Source: Bacteroidales bacterium UBA6377 (GTDB taxonomy: Bacteria; Bacteroidota; Bacteroidia; Bacteroidales; UBA932). From it: DNA of 8,609 bases. Below the pieces are notes generated by a model. That model was not told the origin of the DNA. It did no database searches and was given only the letters and a program-made list of their open reading frames with translations. This document shows positions 1 through 8,000 of the stretch, piece after piece. Positions within the stretch are counted from its first letter, which is position 1; the number at the start of each line of letters is the position of its first letter. Made by a program: the position numbers and the translations under genes. Location of the stretch: positions 1-8,609 of the forward strand of contig DJQV01000011.1 in NCBI GenBank assembly GCA_002438805.1, given 5' to 3'.

Positions 1-48
1 CACCATGACATATTGATATAGAAAACAACAGCTATAAAAAATAAAACG
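1..48 (+). promoter_or_regulatory. A-rich leader upstream of fimbrillin 1
   Basis: This short stretch before the first start codon is strongly A/T-rich, and the last 18 bases (31-48) are nearly all A or T. There is no GGAGG-like Shine-Dalgarno; an A-rich leader is the normal translation signal in Bacteroidetes. No clear Bacteroidetes -7 box (TAnnTTTG) with a -33 TTG is visible, so the promoter probably lies upstream of the window. The segment AAACAACA followed by GCTATA (23-36) recurs loosely at 1284-1302 after gene 1. Confidence 0.4.
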
Positions 49-1257
49 ATGAAAAAAACTTACTTGATTATCGCGGCAGCGGCGCTCACGGCGCTCTCCG
101 CCTGCACGAAGAACGAGGTGCGCTCGATTTCCGATGAGCCCTCACAGATCACCTGGCAGACCGTCATCGGTCCTAAGAGCACCAAGGCTCTGGTCGATGG
201 AAACACTTTCGACCAGAAGTACAAATTCAAGACCTATGCATTCTACAATGCCAACGGGACGACTTGGCCGAATAAGGCGAGTCTGTATATTGACAATGCG
301 GAGGTCTCGTATCATAAGGATGCGGTTTCTCCGTTCGTTGCCAATTCTTGGCACGCCGACCAGGTGTACTACTGGCCGAAGGGAGGTAGCCTGACGTTCA
401 TTTCGTATACTCTTGCCGACAATGATGCGAATGGGAATGCTAAATATCCAGATGGCGTCATATGCACTCCTAATGACGGCCTTAAAGTAGCTGGATATGA
501 TGTGAATACTAACAAGAATCTCGACTTCATGGTGGCCGACATCAAGTCCGGGCAGACAGCAAACACCACCAGTGAGGCAGGTGCGGCAACAGGGGTTCCG
601 ACCGTGTTCCGCCACACCCTCACCCAGATCGTCAAGTTCAATGTGAAGACTGATAAAGATTATAAAGGAACAACCCTCGCAAAAGGAAGCAAGGTCGTAA
701 CCGTCAATTCAATCAAGATAGTGAATGCTTTCAGCAAGGGTAACTATCAGATGGAACCAAATGCTACCACGAGAACTGAATCATGGGATAAGAAGACATT
801 AAGCGAGAAAAGCACGTATGAATACGCCGTATATGAAAATGGCGCAATAAAGGGGCAGGAAGTCACCACCACTGGCGTTGATTTGACCAACGAGCAGAAA
901 GCTTTCATGCCGCAGACTTTCGATGCACCATCTTACACTTTCACCGGACAAACCGAAGCTGAAAAAGCTCTCGAAAAAAAGACGCAGGCCTATATATACG
1001 CTGTCAAGAATGTCCCTCATATCGAGTTTAAATACACGGTAGACACATATACCGATGCTTCGGCCAAATCAACTGACGTAGTCACTGAGTACGTCGCACT
1101 CAGCGACATCAACAAAGATGGCTGGGGCATCAACAAGAAGATCACCTACAACATAACCATCAGCCTCGCCGGTGCACAGAACGAGCTCATCATCTACTGG
1201 GATCCTACGGTAGAGAAGTGGGATGACACCAACAGCAGTTACGACTACACCATCTAA
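49..1257 (+). CDS. Fimbrillin family lipoprotein 1 (Mfa_like_1 / FimA-Mfa1-type pilin)
   Basis: This 402-residue protein is probably a structural pilin of a type V (FimA/Mfa1-like) fimbria, exported as a lipoprotein. Residues 1-19 form a signal peptide ending in lipobox L16-S-A-C19. Family hallmarks appear in order: the YYWPKGGSLTF strand (107-117), a DFMVAD element (159-164), FRHTLTQIVKFNV (187-199), an SIKIVNAF strand (221-228), the MPQ turn (287-289), and a C-terminal WGINKKITYNI strand (359-369) followed by a strand ending VEKWDD (388-393). T45-K46-A47 resembles the Arg/Lys processing site of FimA/Mfa1 precursors. The start is fixed by the signal peptide and the A-rich leader. A paralogue follows at 1426; the two share an 18-nt identical DNA block (363-380 and 1794-1811). 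The interior (about 400-520 and 640-860) is AT-richer than genes 3-5, with more AAT and GAT codons. The family call is firm; a role as major shaft pilin is inferred from position and separation from the downstream operon. Confidence 0.9.
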   Translation: MKKTYLIIAAAALTALSACTKNEVRSISDEPSQITWQTVIGPKSTKALVDGNTFDQKYKFKTYAFYNANGTTWPNKASLYIDNAEVSYHKDAVSPFVANSWHADQVYYWPKGGSLTFISYTLADNDANGNAKYPDGVICTPNDGLKVAGYDVNTNKNLDFMVADIKSGQTANTTSEAGAATGVPTVFRHTLTQIVKFNVKTDKDYKGTTLAKGSKVVTVNSIKIVNAFSKGNYQMEPNATTRTESWDKKTLSEKSTYEYAVYENGAIKGQEVTTTGVDLTNEQKAFMPQTFDAPSYTFTGQTEAEKALEKKTQAYIYAVKNVPHIEFKYTVDTYTDASAKSTDVVTEYVALSDINKDGWGINKKITYNITISLAGAQNELIIYWDPTVEKWDDTNSSYDYTI

Positions 1258-1290
1258 AAAGCGGTGGCGCGTAACCTCTTATCAAACAAC

Positions 1291-1342
1291 ATTTTAGCTA
1301 TATGTCCTCCTGCAAAATCAATAGAGGACATATAGCCAAAAT
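1291..1342. promoter_or_regulatory. Near-perfect intergenic inverted repeat (hairpin) between fimbrillins 1 and 2
   Basis: Bases 1291-1309 pair with 1324-1342 over 19 positions with one mismatch (A1296 against C1337), leaving a 14-nt loop. The core arm is AGCTATATGTCCTC. The outer end of the right arm is AAAA, not a T-run, so it does not match a standard intrinsic terminator on the + strand. A mild outer repeat, CGGTGGC (1262-1268) with GCCACCG (1365-1371), encloses it. It could be a transcript-stabilising or attenuating hairpin that sets gene 1 output above the downstream genes, or a palindromic protein-binding site. The structure is plain; its function is inferred. Confidence 0.7.
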
Positions 1343-1364
1343 ATTGACCATCAAACATTTATCC

Positions 1365-1416
1365 GCCACCGGCTGCTTCCACGCCAGGCCAGAGTGCGGC
1401 GATATGCCACCGGCTG
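1365..1416 (+). repeat. 11-bp direct repeat in the gene 1-gene 2 spacer
   Basis: GCCACCGGCTG occurs exactly at 1365-1375 and again at 1406-1416, 41 bp apart, just before the start of fimbrillin 2. It may be a duplication scar or a pair of sites for a regulator. No known operator is recognised. Confidence 0.5.
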
Positions 1417-1425
1417 GACATCATC

Positions 1426-2559
1426 ATGAAGAAAATCACTCCGCCAATCCTCGCAGCCCTCGCTCTGCTGAGCGCCTGCGCCAAGGTCGAGACCGCCCCA
1501 AGCAGTCCCGACGGCATGGCCATATCCTTCTCCCCGATCCTCGGCAGTGTCAGGACTAAGGCAGATACAAAGACGGGCGAGGGCGCAAATGCCACAATCA
1601 ATACCAAGGCAGATCCGGCTGCGGCCAAACTTGACACTCGCGCAAATTTCTACTCGTATTCCTGGTATCTTCCGGACGGCAAGACTTGGGACACGAACAA
1701 GGCGGACGCAGAACTTTATATCGACAAGGCGAAAGTAGGGTATTATTCCAAAGAGAATCCTCCGTTTGTAGAAGAATCCTGGCATGCTGATCTGGTGTAC
1801 TACTGGCCGAAAGGCGGAAGTCTGACTTTCCTGTCGTACAGCTGTTTATCAGGAACGGTATTCTTCCCCTCTGCTATCACGCAAGGGAGTTCCTCCAAAG
1901 TCGAATTAGATCCAGAGAAAGGGTTATCTATAAAACCCTTCCCTACCGAAACAACCTGCGGTCAAGATTTCGACCTCCTTGTAGCCGACTTCGCCAAGGA
2001 CAGACGTGCCAACCTCAACGGTGTTGTCCCCACCCTCTTCAGGCACAAGCTCGCCCGCATAAGTTTTTACGTGAGCAAAGAGGAAAAAACGACCCAAGAC
2101 GAAATCGTATTGACAAGTCTGAAACTTACCAATATTTATATGCAAGGCGACTACTCGGGAGGCGGATACGACAGCGACTCCTGGTCAAACCAGCAAAGCC
2201 TTGCAATTGATTACAGCATCTTCTCAAGTGGCACGTCCAACAACCCAATCACTGTCAGCACTGAAGCCACACAAGTAGGCCCTTCTGTCAACGTGATTCC
2301 GCAGAACCTCCTTGCCATCACCACCGGATCCAAAACAAGAAACACCCCGCAGATCATAATCTCCTACACCAAAGACGGCGCAGACCAGCCCAACATCACC
2401 CGAAACCTCGAAATCCTCGGCACCAACTACTGGGACAAGGGCAAGGAATACAAATACTACATCACATTCGGCTCCGGTGACAATCCGATCAACTTCAGCG
2501 GCAGCATCGGAGACTGGGAAGACAAGGACAATTCAGGAGTAGACATAGGAACAAAATGA
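1426..2559 (+). CDS. Fimbrillin family lipoprotein 2, paralogue of fimbrillin 1
   Basis: A 377-residue pilin-type lipoprotein with signal peptide 1-18 and lipobox L15-S-A-C18. It is clearly homologous to the protein at 49-1257. Both have a TW-x(n)-LYID-x-A-x-V-x-Y segment, then SWHAD-x-VYYWPKGGSLTF (118-134 here), a D-L/F-L/M-VAD element (183-188), LFRHKLARISFYV (204-216), a TSLKLTNIY strand (230-238), PQN (292-294), YWDKGKEYKYYITF (335-348) and a terminal strand ending IGDWED (361-366). The N-terminal stretch holds three T-(K/R)-A tripeptides (44-46, 60-62 and 71-73) where the others have one. The ATG at 1426 gives a textbook signal peptide; earlier in-frame starts do not. The stop overlaps the next start by ATGA (2556-2559), so it is probably the first gene of a coupled operon. 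It may be an alternative shaft pilin or a minor subunit. Confidence 0.88.
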   Translation: MKKITPPILAALALLSACAKVETAPSSPDGMAISFSPILGSVRTKADTKTGEGANATINTKADPAAAKLDTRANFYSYSWYLPDGKTWDTNKADAELYIDKAKVGYYSKENPPFVEESWHADLVYYWPKGGSLTFLSYSCLSGTVFFPSAITQGSSSKVELDPEKGLSIKPFPTETTCGQDFDLLVADFAKDRRANLNGVVPTLFRHKLARISFYVSKEEKTTQDEIVLTSLKLTNIYMQGDYSGGGYDSDSWSNQQSLAIDYSIFSSGTSNNPITVSTEATQVGPSVNVIPQNLLAITTGSKTRNTPQIIISYTKDGADQPNITRNLEILGTNYWDKGKEYKYYITFGSGDNPINFSGSIGDWEDKDNSGVDIGTK

Positions 2560-3602
2560 AAGCATACTTACCACTGACACTCGCGCTTGCCGTCATCATA
2601 CTCGGCGCATGCCAGAAAGAGCATGCCGAAGAGGTTCCTATGGACTTCTCGGCCAGCCAGACTGTCGCAGCCGAGGCGAGCACAGCCGCAAGACAAAACC
2701 AAAGCAGGACCACAGCCTCTGGCCAGGCCACCCCTGCCACCAGAGCCGGATGGACCACCATCGGCGGCAATAACGATCTCAAAAACTACTCCTTCGGCAT
2801 CTTCGGCGGCTACTCCGCGACCGTAGGCGGCACACTCACCAATCTCTTCGATGACGACAAAGCCGTCAAGGTCTCCTACAACTACAATACAAGCAGCTGG
2901 GAATACAGCCCAGTCAAGAACTGGCGGCGCAACAGCCACTACCGCTTCAGAGCCTACTGCCCGTATGAAGCGGAAGTTCTCCCGAGAACCTCAGATGCCG
3001 ACAACATCTCCATAAAGTATCGCATCATCGACCACCAATACGATCTGCTCGTGGCCTTCGCGCACCGCCACCCCGCGAAAGAAGGCTACAAAACCGTCAA
3101 CATGCCCTTCCAGCATGCCCTCTCCGGCCTCAGATTCCAGGTCGTGTTCGATGAATCTGTCTCTAACGGCCAGACCGACCATATCACCGGATTCCACCTC
3201 AAAGGACTTCGCTCCGCCGGCACGCTCCTTTATTCCCATGAAAAGGGAAACGCGCTTATCCCGAGCCTCAACTGGAGTACCTCCAACTCTTTCGACAGCA
3301 GTTACGAGTTCTACAAGTGGACCGGGAGCACGGAGTTCGGCAAAGACAAAGCCGTCACCATTTTCTCCGACAACGGCGGGGTCGTCTTCGCCATCCCGCA
3401 AACCGTTGAAGGGGGCAGGACGAGCGTGCATTTCACCACGGCGAACGGCGCCATGGACCACACGGCCACCCTCCCAGAAATCACCTGGGAACCGGGCAAG
3501 ATTTACACCTACACCCTCAAGGTGCTCAAGTCCAGCGTCGAGGTCAATGTGGGCATCAAGGACTGGGATGAAGTCCAGTCATCAGTTGAAGTTTACCTGT
3601 AG
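2556..3602 (+). CDS. Fimbrillin family lipoprotein 3 (Mfa_like_1-type, minor or accessory pilin)
   Basis: A 348-residue lipoprotein with signal peptide 1-19 and lipobox L16-G-A-C19. An Ala/Thr/Gln/Ser-rich linker (about 31-61) leads to T62-R63-A64, a likely processing site, then a strand beginning YSFGIFGGYS (78-87). Family signatures follow: a W-x(n)-YRFRAYCPY strand (123-137), YDLLVAF (162-168), FQHALSGLRFQVVF (185-198), AIPQT (279-283), W311-E-P-G-K-x-YTYTLKV (to 323) and a closing strand ending VGIKDWDE (332-339). W-x-PGK-x-Y-x-Y and the final xxDWDE are the most typical Mfa_like_1 features in the window. Sequence away from these motifs is unlike fimbrillins 1 and 2, so this is an older paralogue. 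Codon use is strongly C-ending. It overlaps fimbrillin 2 by 4 nt and is followed after 2 nt by the FimB/Mfa2-like gene. An accessory or adaptor pilin role is inferred. Confidence 0.88.
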   Translation: MKAYLPLTLALAVIILGACQKEHAEEVPMDFSASQTVAAEASTAARQNQSRTTASGQATPATRAGWTTIGGNNDLKNYSFGIFGGYSATVGGTLTNLFDDDKAVKVSYNYNTSSWEYSPVKNWRRNSHYRFRAYCPYEAEVLPRTSDADNISIKYRIIDHQYDLLVAFAHRHPAKEGYKTVNMPFQHALSGLRFQVVFDESVSNGQTDHITGFHLKGLRSAGTLLYSHEKGNALIPSLNWSTSNSFDSSYEFYKWTGSTEFGKDKAVTIFSDNGGVVFAIPQTVEGGRTSVHFTTANGAMDHTATLPEITWEPGKIYTYTLKVLKSSVEVNVGIKDWDEVQSSVEVYL

Positions 3603-3604
3603 CC

Positions 3605-5092
3605 ATGCGATCCAAATCAATCATAACGGCAACCCTCCTGGCCGCGTTTGCCCTCACCGCCTGCGAGAAGACTCCTCAAACATCAGGAGACAATGGAGAA
3701 CTCGTCATCAACATCGGCCAAGCCGCCACCCGCAGTGCCAAGGACGGCGACACCATGAACAGTCTGAAAGTCTGGATGTTCAAGGACAGGGAAAGCCAAT
3801 ACAGAGAGGTCAACCCACAAGCGGCCCAAGCAAAAGTCACATTCGAGGATATGGCCAGAGGAGAATACGACCTCTACATCCTCGCCAACGACCCGGACAG
3901 TTACGGGAAGAACAGCACAGAAGCAGACCTCAACGCCGCGACCCTCCCGGCACTCACGGACAACAGACCTCCGTTCAGCGATGACAAACCAATGCCGCTG
4001 TCACTGATAAAGAAAGTCAGCATCGGCCCGGGCAAGAACGAGATTGACGCCCAGTTGCTGCGCGTCTGCGGCAGGGTGCGTGTGACAGTGCGCAACAAGG
4101 CCAAGGACAAGAAGGTCTTCATCAGCCAACTCTCCCTCACCGACAAGAATCCCTCCACCGGCTATCTTTTTCCTCATAACGGCGAAGCCCCCTCCGGCAC
4201 GCAGTACGGGAAGTTCTCCAACTTCGTGGATGTCACAGGCATAGTCCCGGGAGGAGAAGAGAAAATACTTGACACCTACCTCTACGAGACAGGAACTGTC
4301 GATGCCATTGGCCTTTCATTCACCGGCGGCCTCTTCGACAAAAAAGACTACTCGGGGACGCCAAGCGTGAAAGAGGAGACTGTCAACCGCTATGGAATGG
4401 AAGGCAGCGAGACGGATACAACTATCGACCCCGGTAAGGAGTACTTCATCGCCTCGGCCTCCAATCCTCGCTTCTTCCTCGGAGCGGACGCCGACAACGA
4501 ATTGGATATAAAGCAGTTCGGTACAGACGACGAACTCATCTTCTATAGCGATGCGACCAAGTACCTCTGGGGCTTCTCATCCTCCAGTTCGTCAACGCAG
4601 ATGCAGAATTTCGAGACAAAGCAATACTTGACCATCCCAACCGACAGCAACAAGGTCCCATCCCTCACTGACACCCCGTCTACCATCTCAACAGGAACCA
4701 ACGACGGCAGATACTTCTACAGTTACAGTTCCTCTGGCGGCCGGTGGCCCACTTATTATTACTATTACCTCTCCAACAACAACGGCGAGCCAGGCATCTC
4801 CAAATCCAAATCCTCAACCCCCGGCTCCACCGAAAAATGGTACCTCCGCAAAGCTACGGGCGCATCGACTGTCACCATCCGCACCTTGGAGGGAGCCGAG
4901 AAGGACATTGACGTGACCCGGCCGTTCCTCACCCGCATCAACAGCTACGGCAGCACCGACAAGATCACGGGCATCAGCCGCAATGAGGATCTCAACGTGG
5001 TTGTCAACATCTATTACAGCACCAAGCTCGGCGCCTTCACATTTGAGGTCCAGGGCTGGACCCAAAAGAGCACCGGGACAAGTTTTGATTGA
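3605..5092 (+). CDS. FimB/Mfa2-like fimbrial lipoprotein with a large inserted domain
   Basis: A 495-residue lipoprotein with signal peptide 1-20 and lipobox L17-T-A-C20, then T42-R43-S44. Residues 45-160 look like the N-terminal domain of FimB/Mfa2-type subunits: an SLKVWMFKD strand (53-61), MARGEYDLYILAN (83-95), PLSLIKKVSIGPGKNEI (131-147) and LLRVCGRVRVTVRN (151-164). The second domain runs to about 277 and resumes after about 420, ending ISRNEDLNVVVNIYY (457-471) and FEVQGW (480-485), a usual close for the family. Between them is an extra block of roughly 140 residues (278-418), rich in Tyr, Ser and aromatic pairs, which makes the protein longer than the roughly 300 residues typical of Mfa2/FimB. 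In the characterised systems this family anchors the fimbria to the outer membrane and controls its length; the insert suggests an added binding role here. It sits 2 nt after fimbrillin 3 and 1 nt before the tip gene. The fold family is likely but not certain. Confidence 0.75.
   Translation: MRSKSIITATLLAAFALTACEKTPQTSGDNGELVINIGQAATRSAKDGDTMNSLKVWMFKDRESQYREVNPQAAQAKVTFEDMARGEYDLYILANDPDSYGKNSTEADLNAATLPALTDNRPPFSDDKPMPLSLIKKVSIGPGKNEIDAQLLRVCGRVRVTVRNKAKDKKVFISQLSLTDKNPSTGYLFPHNGEAPSGTQYGKFSNFVDVTGIVPGGEEKILDTYLYETGTVDAIGLSFTGGLFDKKDYSGTPSVKEETVNRYGMEGSETDTTIDPGKEYFIASASNPRFFLGADADNELDIKQFGTDDELIFYSDATKYLWGFSSSSSSTQMQNFETKQYLTIPTDSNKVPSLTDTPSTISTGTNDGRYFYSYSSSGGRWPTYYYYYLSNNNGEPGISKSKSSTPGSTEKWYLRKATGASTVTIRTLEGAEKDIDVTRPFLTRINSYGSTDKITGISRNEDLNVVVNIYYSTKLGAFTFEVQGWTQKSTGTSFD
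4436..4858 (+). other. Inserted domain in the FimB/Mfa2-like protein, possible beta-trefoil
   Basis: Residues 278-418 contain three loosely repeated blocks, each joining a Y/F-L or YL strand to an aromatic strand. Block 1 has KEYFIAS (278-284), RFFLG (289-293) and KYLWGFSS (319-326). Block 2 has MQNFETKQYLTI (333-344) and RYFYSYSS (369-376). Block 3 has YYYYYLSNNNGEP (384-396) and KWYLRKA (411-417). An x-YL strand followed about 30-40 residues later by a W/Y-x-F/L strand, three times, is how ricin-B-like trefoils look. The strict QxW motif is absent. There is no lectin assignment from sequence alone. Confidence 0.4.
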
Positions 5093-5093
5093 C

Positions 5094-8000
5094 ATGATGA
5101 AAAGATATATCACACTGATATTGGCCTGCATGGCTATGATCCTGATGGCAGGCGGCTGCGTCCGGGAAGAGCTCAGCAGGGGCGGCCTTGCAGAAGGCGA
5201 AGGCTGGCTCAAGCTCCAGTTCGGCTCAAGCGACAACGTGGAGATACAGACCCGCTCCACCCTCGGCCATGAAAGCGAGAACAGGGTGCTCAACGCCTAC
5301 CTTTTCCTCTTCGACAAGGGCGGCAACAAGGTCTACGGCAAGTGGTTCGGCACACTCGAGATGGTGGGAAGCGAAGAAGCCGTGCGCAATGCGGACGAGG
5401 ACTGCTGGTATGTCAGCAATGCCACGGGAAGCAGCGGCAAGACCAGCGGTAGCATCAAGATCAAGGCTCCGGCAGGCACCGGCTTCAAACTCTATCTTCT
5501 CACCAATCTGGATGCTGACATGGTGCGCGTGTCCTCCGACGTGCTTGCCCACAACATTGACAGCGAGGGCGATCTCAAGAAATTCCATGTCTACCTCAAC
5601 CAGGAGACAGTCTCCCGCAACGGCTATTTTCCGATGAGCGGGATGCTTTCCAACATAGACATCGCGGACGGAGGCAGCACTTCCGGAGGGGAACTGGATC
5701 TCACCCGGCTCGACGCCAAGATCCGTTTCATCTTCAAGGCCGGCACCAGAGCGGACGAAAGAGGGCAGAAAATCAGCAGTTTCACGGCCAAGCAGTGGCG
5801 TGTGATCAATGTTCCGCGCACCTCCAACCTGATGGATTATACGGACCGCACCGCGACTGGCAATGATTCCGGAGCTGTGGATCCCGCCACCGGCACAGAC
5901 AAATACGCGGAGCACGCTGCCGGTTTCTTCGACAGCCCGTGGACCAATTTCGAGAATTTCGGCACCGACGGCACATCCGGATTTTCGTTCTACATGCTCG
6001 AAAACCGGCAGACCCCGAAAGCCAGCCCTGCAACATATCAGGACCGAAGCCGCCAGGTCAAGCGCGACGGCGGTCAGAACCAAAGCACCACCTTTACTTT
6101 CACCAACCCCACAACCGGCAAGCAGGAATCTCGCGACATGCGCATCTTCCAGAACGCCAACGATTTCTCGACCTATGTCCTCGTCACCGGCAGGGTGGAC
6201 ATGGAACTCACCAACGATGCTGCCGGACAGACACTTGCCGCCGACGTCCAATACCTCATCCACCTCGGAGACTGGACGCAGGGCCCAAGCGGCAGCAACT
6301 GGAGCGAGGATCAGTACGGCAGCATCGCAGACTACAACATCTGCCGCAACACCTCCTACACCTACACCGTCACCGTCAACTCGGTCAACAACATACGCGT
6401 GGAGGTGGAGACCAGTCAGGGAGACGCATCCAATGTCAAGGAGAACCAGCCCGGCGCCTCCGGCCTTGTGACGATAGCCAAGGAAGAGATTGCCCTGTGC
6501 GACGCGCACTACGCATCCAAGACCATGACCTTCCATGCGAAGAATTTCTTGGATTCCGATGGCAAGTCCGTGGCCGACGAACTGACATGGAGCGTCAAGA
6601 CCCCCTACTGCGATGGCATGCCGACACTCGGGCCAAACGGAGAGGACATCCCTGACGGACTGGACTACAAGTGGGTTCGCTTCCGGCTCAACAAAAAAGA
6701 CAGCAACGGCAATTACGTCTCGACTCGCCAGGCCTACGACCCGTCCGAATGCATGGACATACGCGGACTGGTGAAGTACATCAAGGAGGAGGCCGGCGAA
6801 TACGAGAAAGACTTGGAGTACGGCACGCACAACAGCGACTTCGACAACGACAACGGCACGGACGGCCCGAAAATCTGCGTCACCGCCTTCGTGGACGAGT
6901 TCTACTACGACAAGAACCCGATAACCGGAGTCACCTCCCCTACCCTGTGGAAAGAGTTTGTCAACCAGCCCGACCGCACCATGCACATCCTCTGCAACTC
7001 GCAGGTCAGCAAGGACGGGGAGTCCCGGACCACAGGCTCCGTCATCACGATACAGCAGAAATCCATACAGACCATCTACAACACCGACCCGTCCATCAGT
7101 TCACTCACGAGCGCGTGGGGCATTGAGTATGTGGACGAATTCTCCGGAAAATGGGAATGGGGCAGCACCTCCACAGCAGGCAACAGCAGCAACAGCAACG
7201 GACTTCTCAACTCGGTGAAACTGTGGGGGCTTAATTCTAGGGACGCATTCCAGACAGGGAGTTCATGGGATACTTTCATGAATTTTGAAGTTGACCATGA
7301 TACCCTGCAGTTGAAAGATACTTATAAGAATCTGCGCTACTCCTGCATGACCCGCAACCGTGACAACAACGGCGACGGGGTCATCGACCGCGATGAGATC
7401 CGCTGGTACACGGCATCCATCAACCAGCTGATAGGCCTGTATATCGGTGACGGTCTCGTTGACCCGAAATCACGGCTATACAACCGAAGTGCTGAAGACC
7501 AGGCCAGCGATGACAAAAAGAAATGGATGCAACACGTCGCCTCGTCCACCAACTACGACGGCTACCCGACCATCGTCTGGGCGGAGGAAGGCATCGCGAC
7601 TGGTTCAGGGAAACCAAGCGAGCAGGAAGGAGCAGACTCTAAAATGACAATCCGCTGCGTCCGTAATCTCGGTATTGCGGCCAATGCCGAGTTGACTGTT
7701 GAACCTCAGGATTATATCCAACAGTCCGAGGACAAGTTGACTTTCACCAACACATACCTTAACCCCGCTGCCCTCCGCTACTACACTTCGCGAGAACTTG
7801 ACCTGCACAACCAGAACGCCGAAGAGAACCGCCTCTATAAGAAGTTCGAGGTATACTCTTCACCGACAAAATATGGTTCCGCTGTCGAATTCAAAGAATT
7901 CAACAACAACGTGACCACCGCCATCGGCAAGGGAGAGGACAACCCGTATTGCCCTGCAGGATACCGCCTTCCAAACCAGCGGGAACTGGCGATAATGAAA

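Noticed and set aside
1291..1342. Invertible promoter flanked by inverted repeats
   Set aside because: Only 14 bp lie between the arms, too little for a promoter, and no recombinase gene is present; a hairpin or binding site is more likely.
3115..3984. 289-codon + strand frame across the gene 3-gene 4 junction
   Set aside because: Its Arg/Ser/Pro-rich composition is typical of a shifted frame; both genes in the correct frames have signal peptides and family motifs.
4983..5093. Upstream extension of the tip gene by 37 codons
   Set aside because: It lies inside the 3' end of gene 4, has no signal-peptide character, and would place the real signal peptide and lipobox in the interior.
5226..6986. 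586-codon open frame on the minus strand
   Set aside because: It lies wholly antisense to the tip gene, has no signal or recognisable domain, and is explained by the C/G-ending codon bias of the + strand gene.
7175..7200. AAC/AGC trinucleotide run as a phase-variation tract
   Set aside because: It is short, imperfect and in multiples of three, so slippage would not switch the frame; it encodes a Ser/Asn linker.
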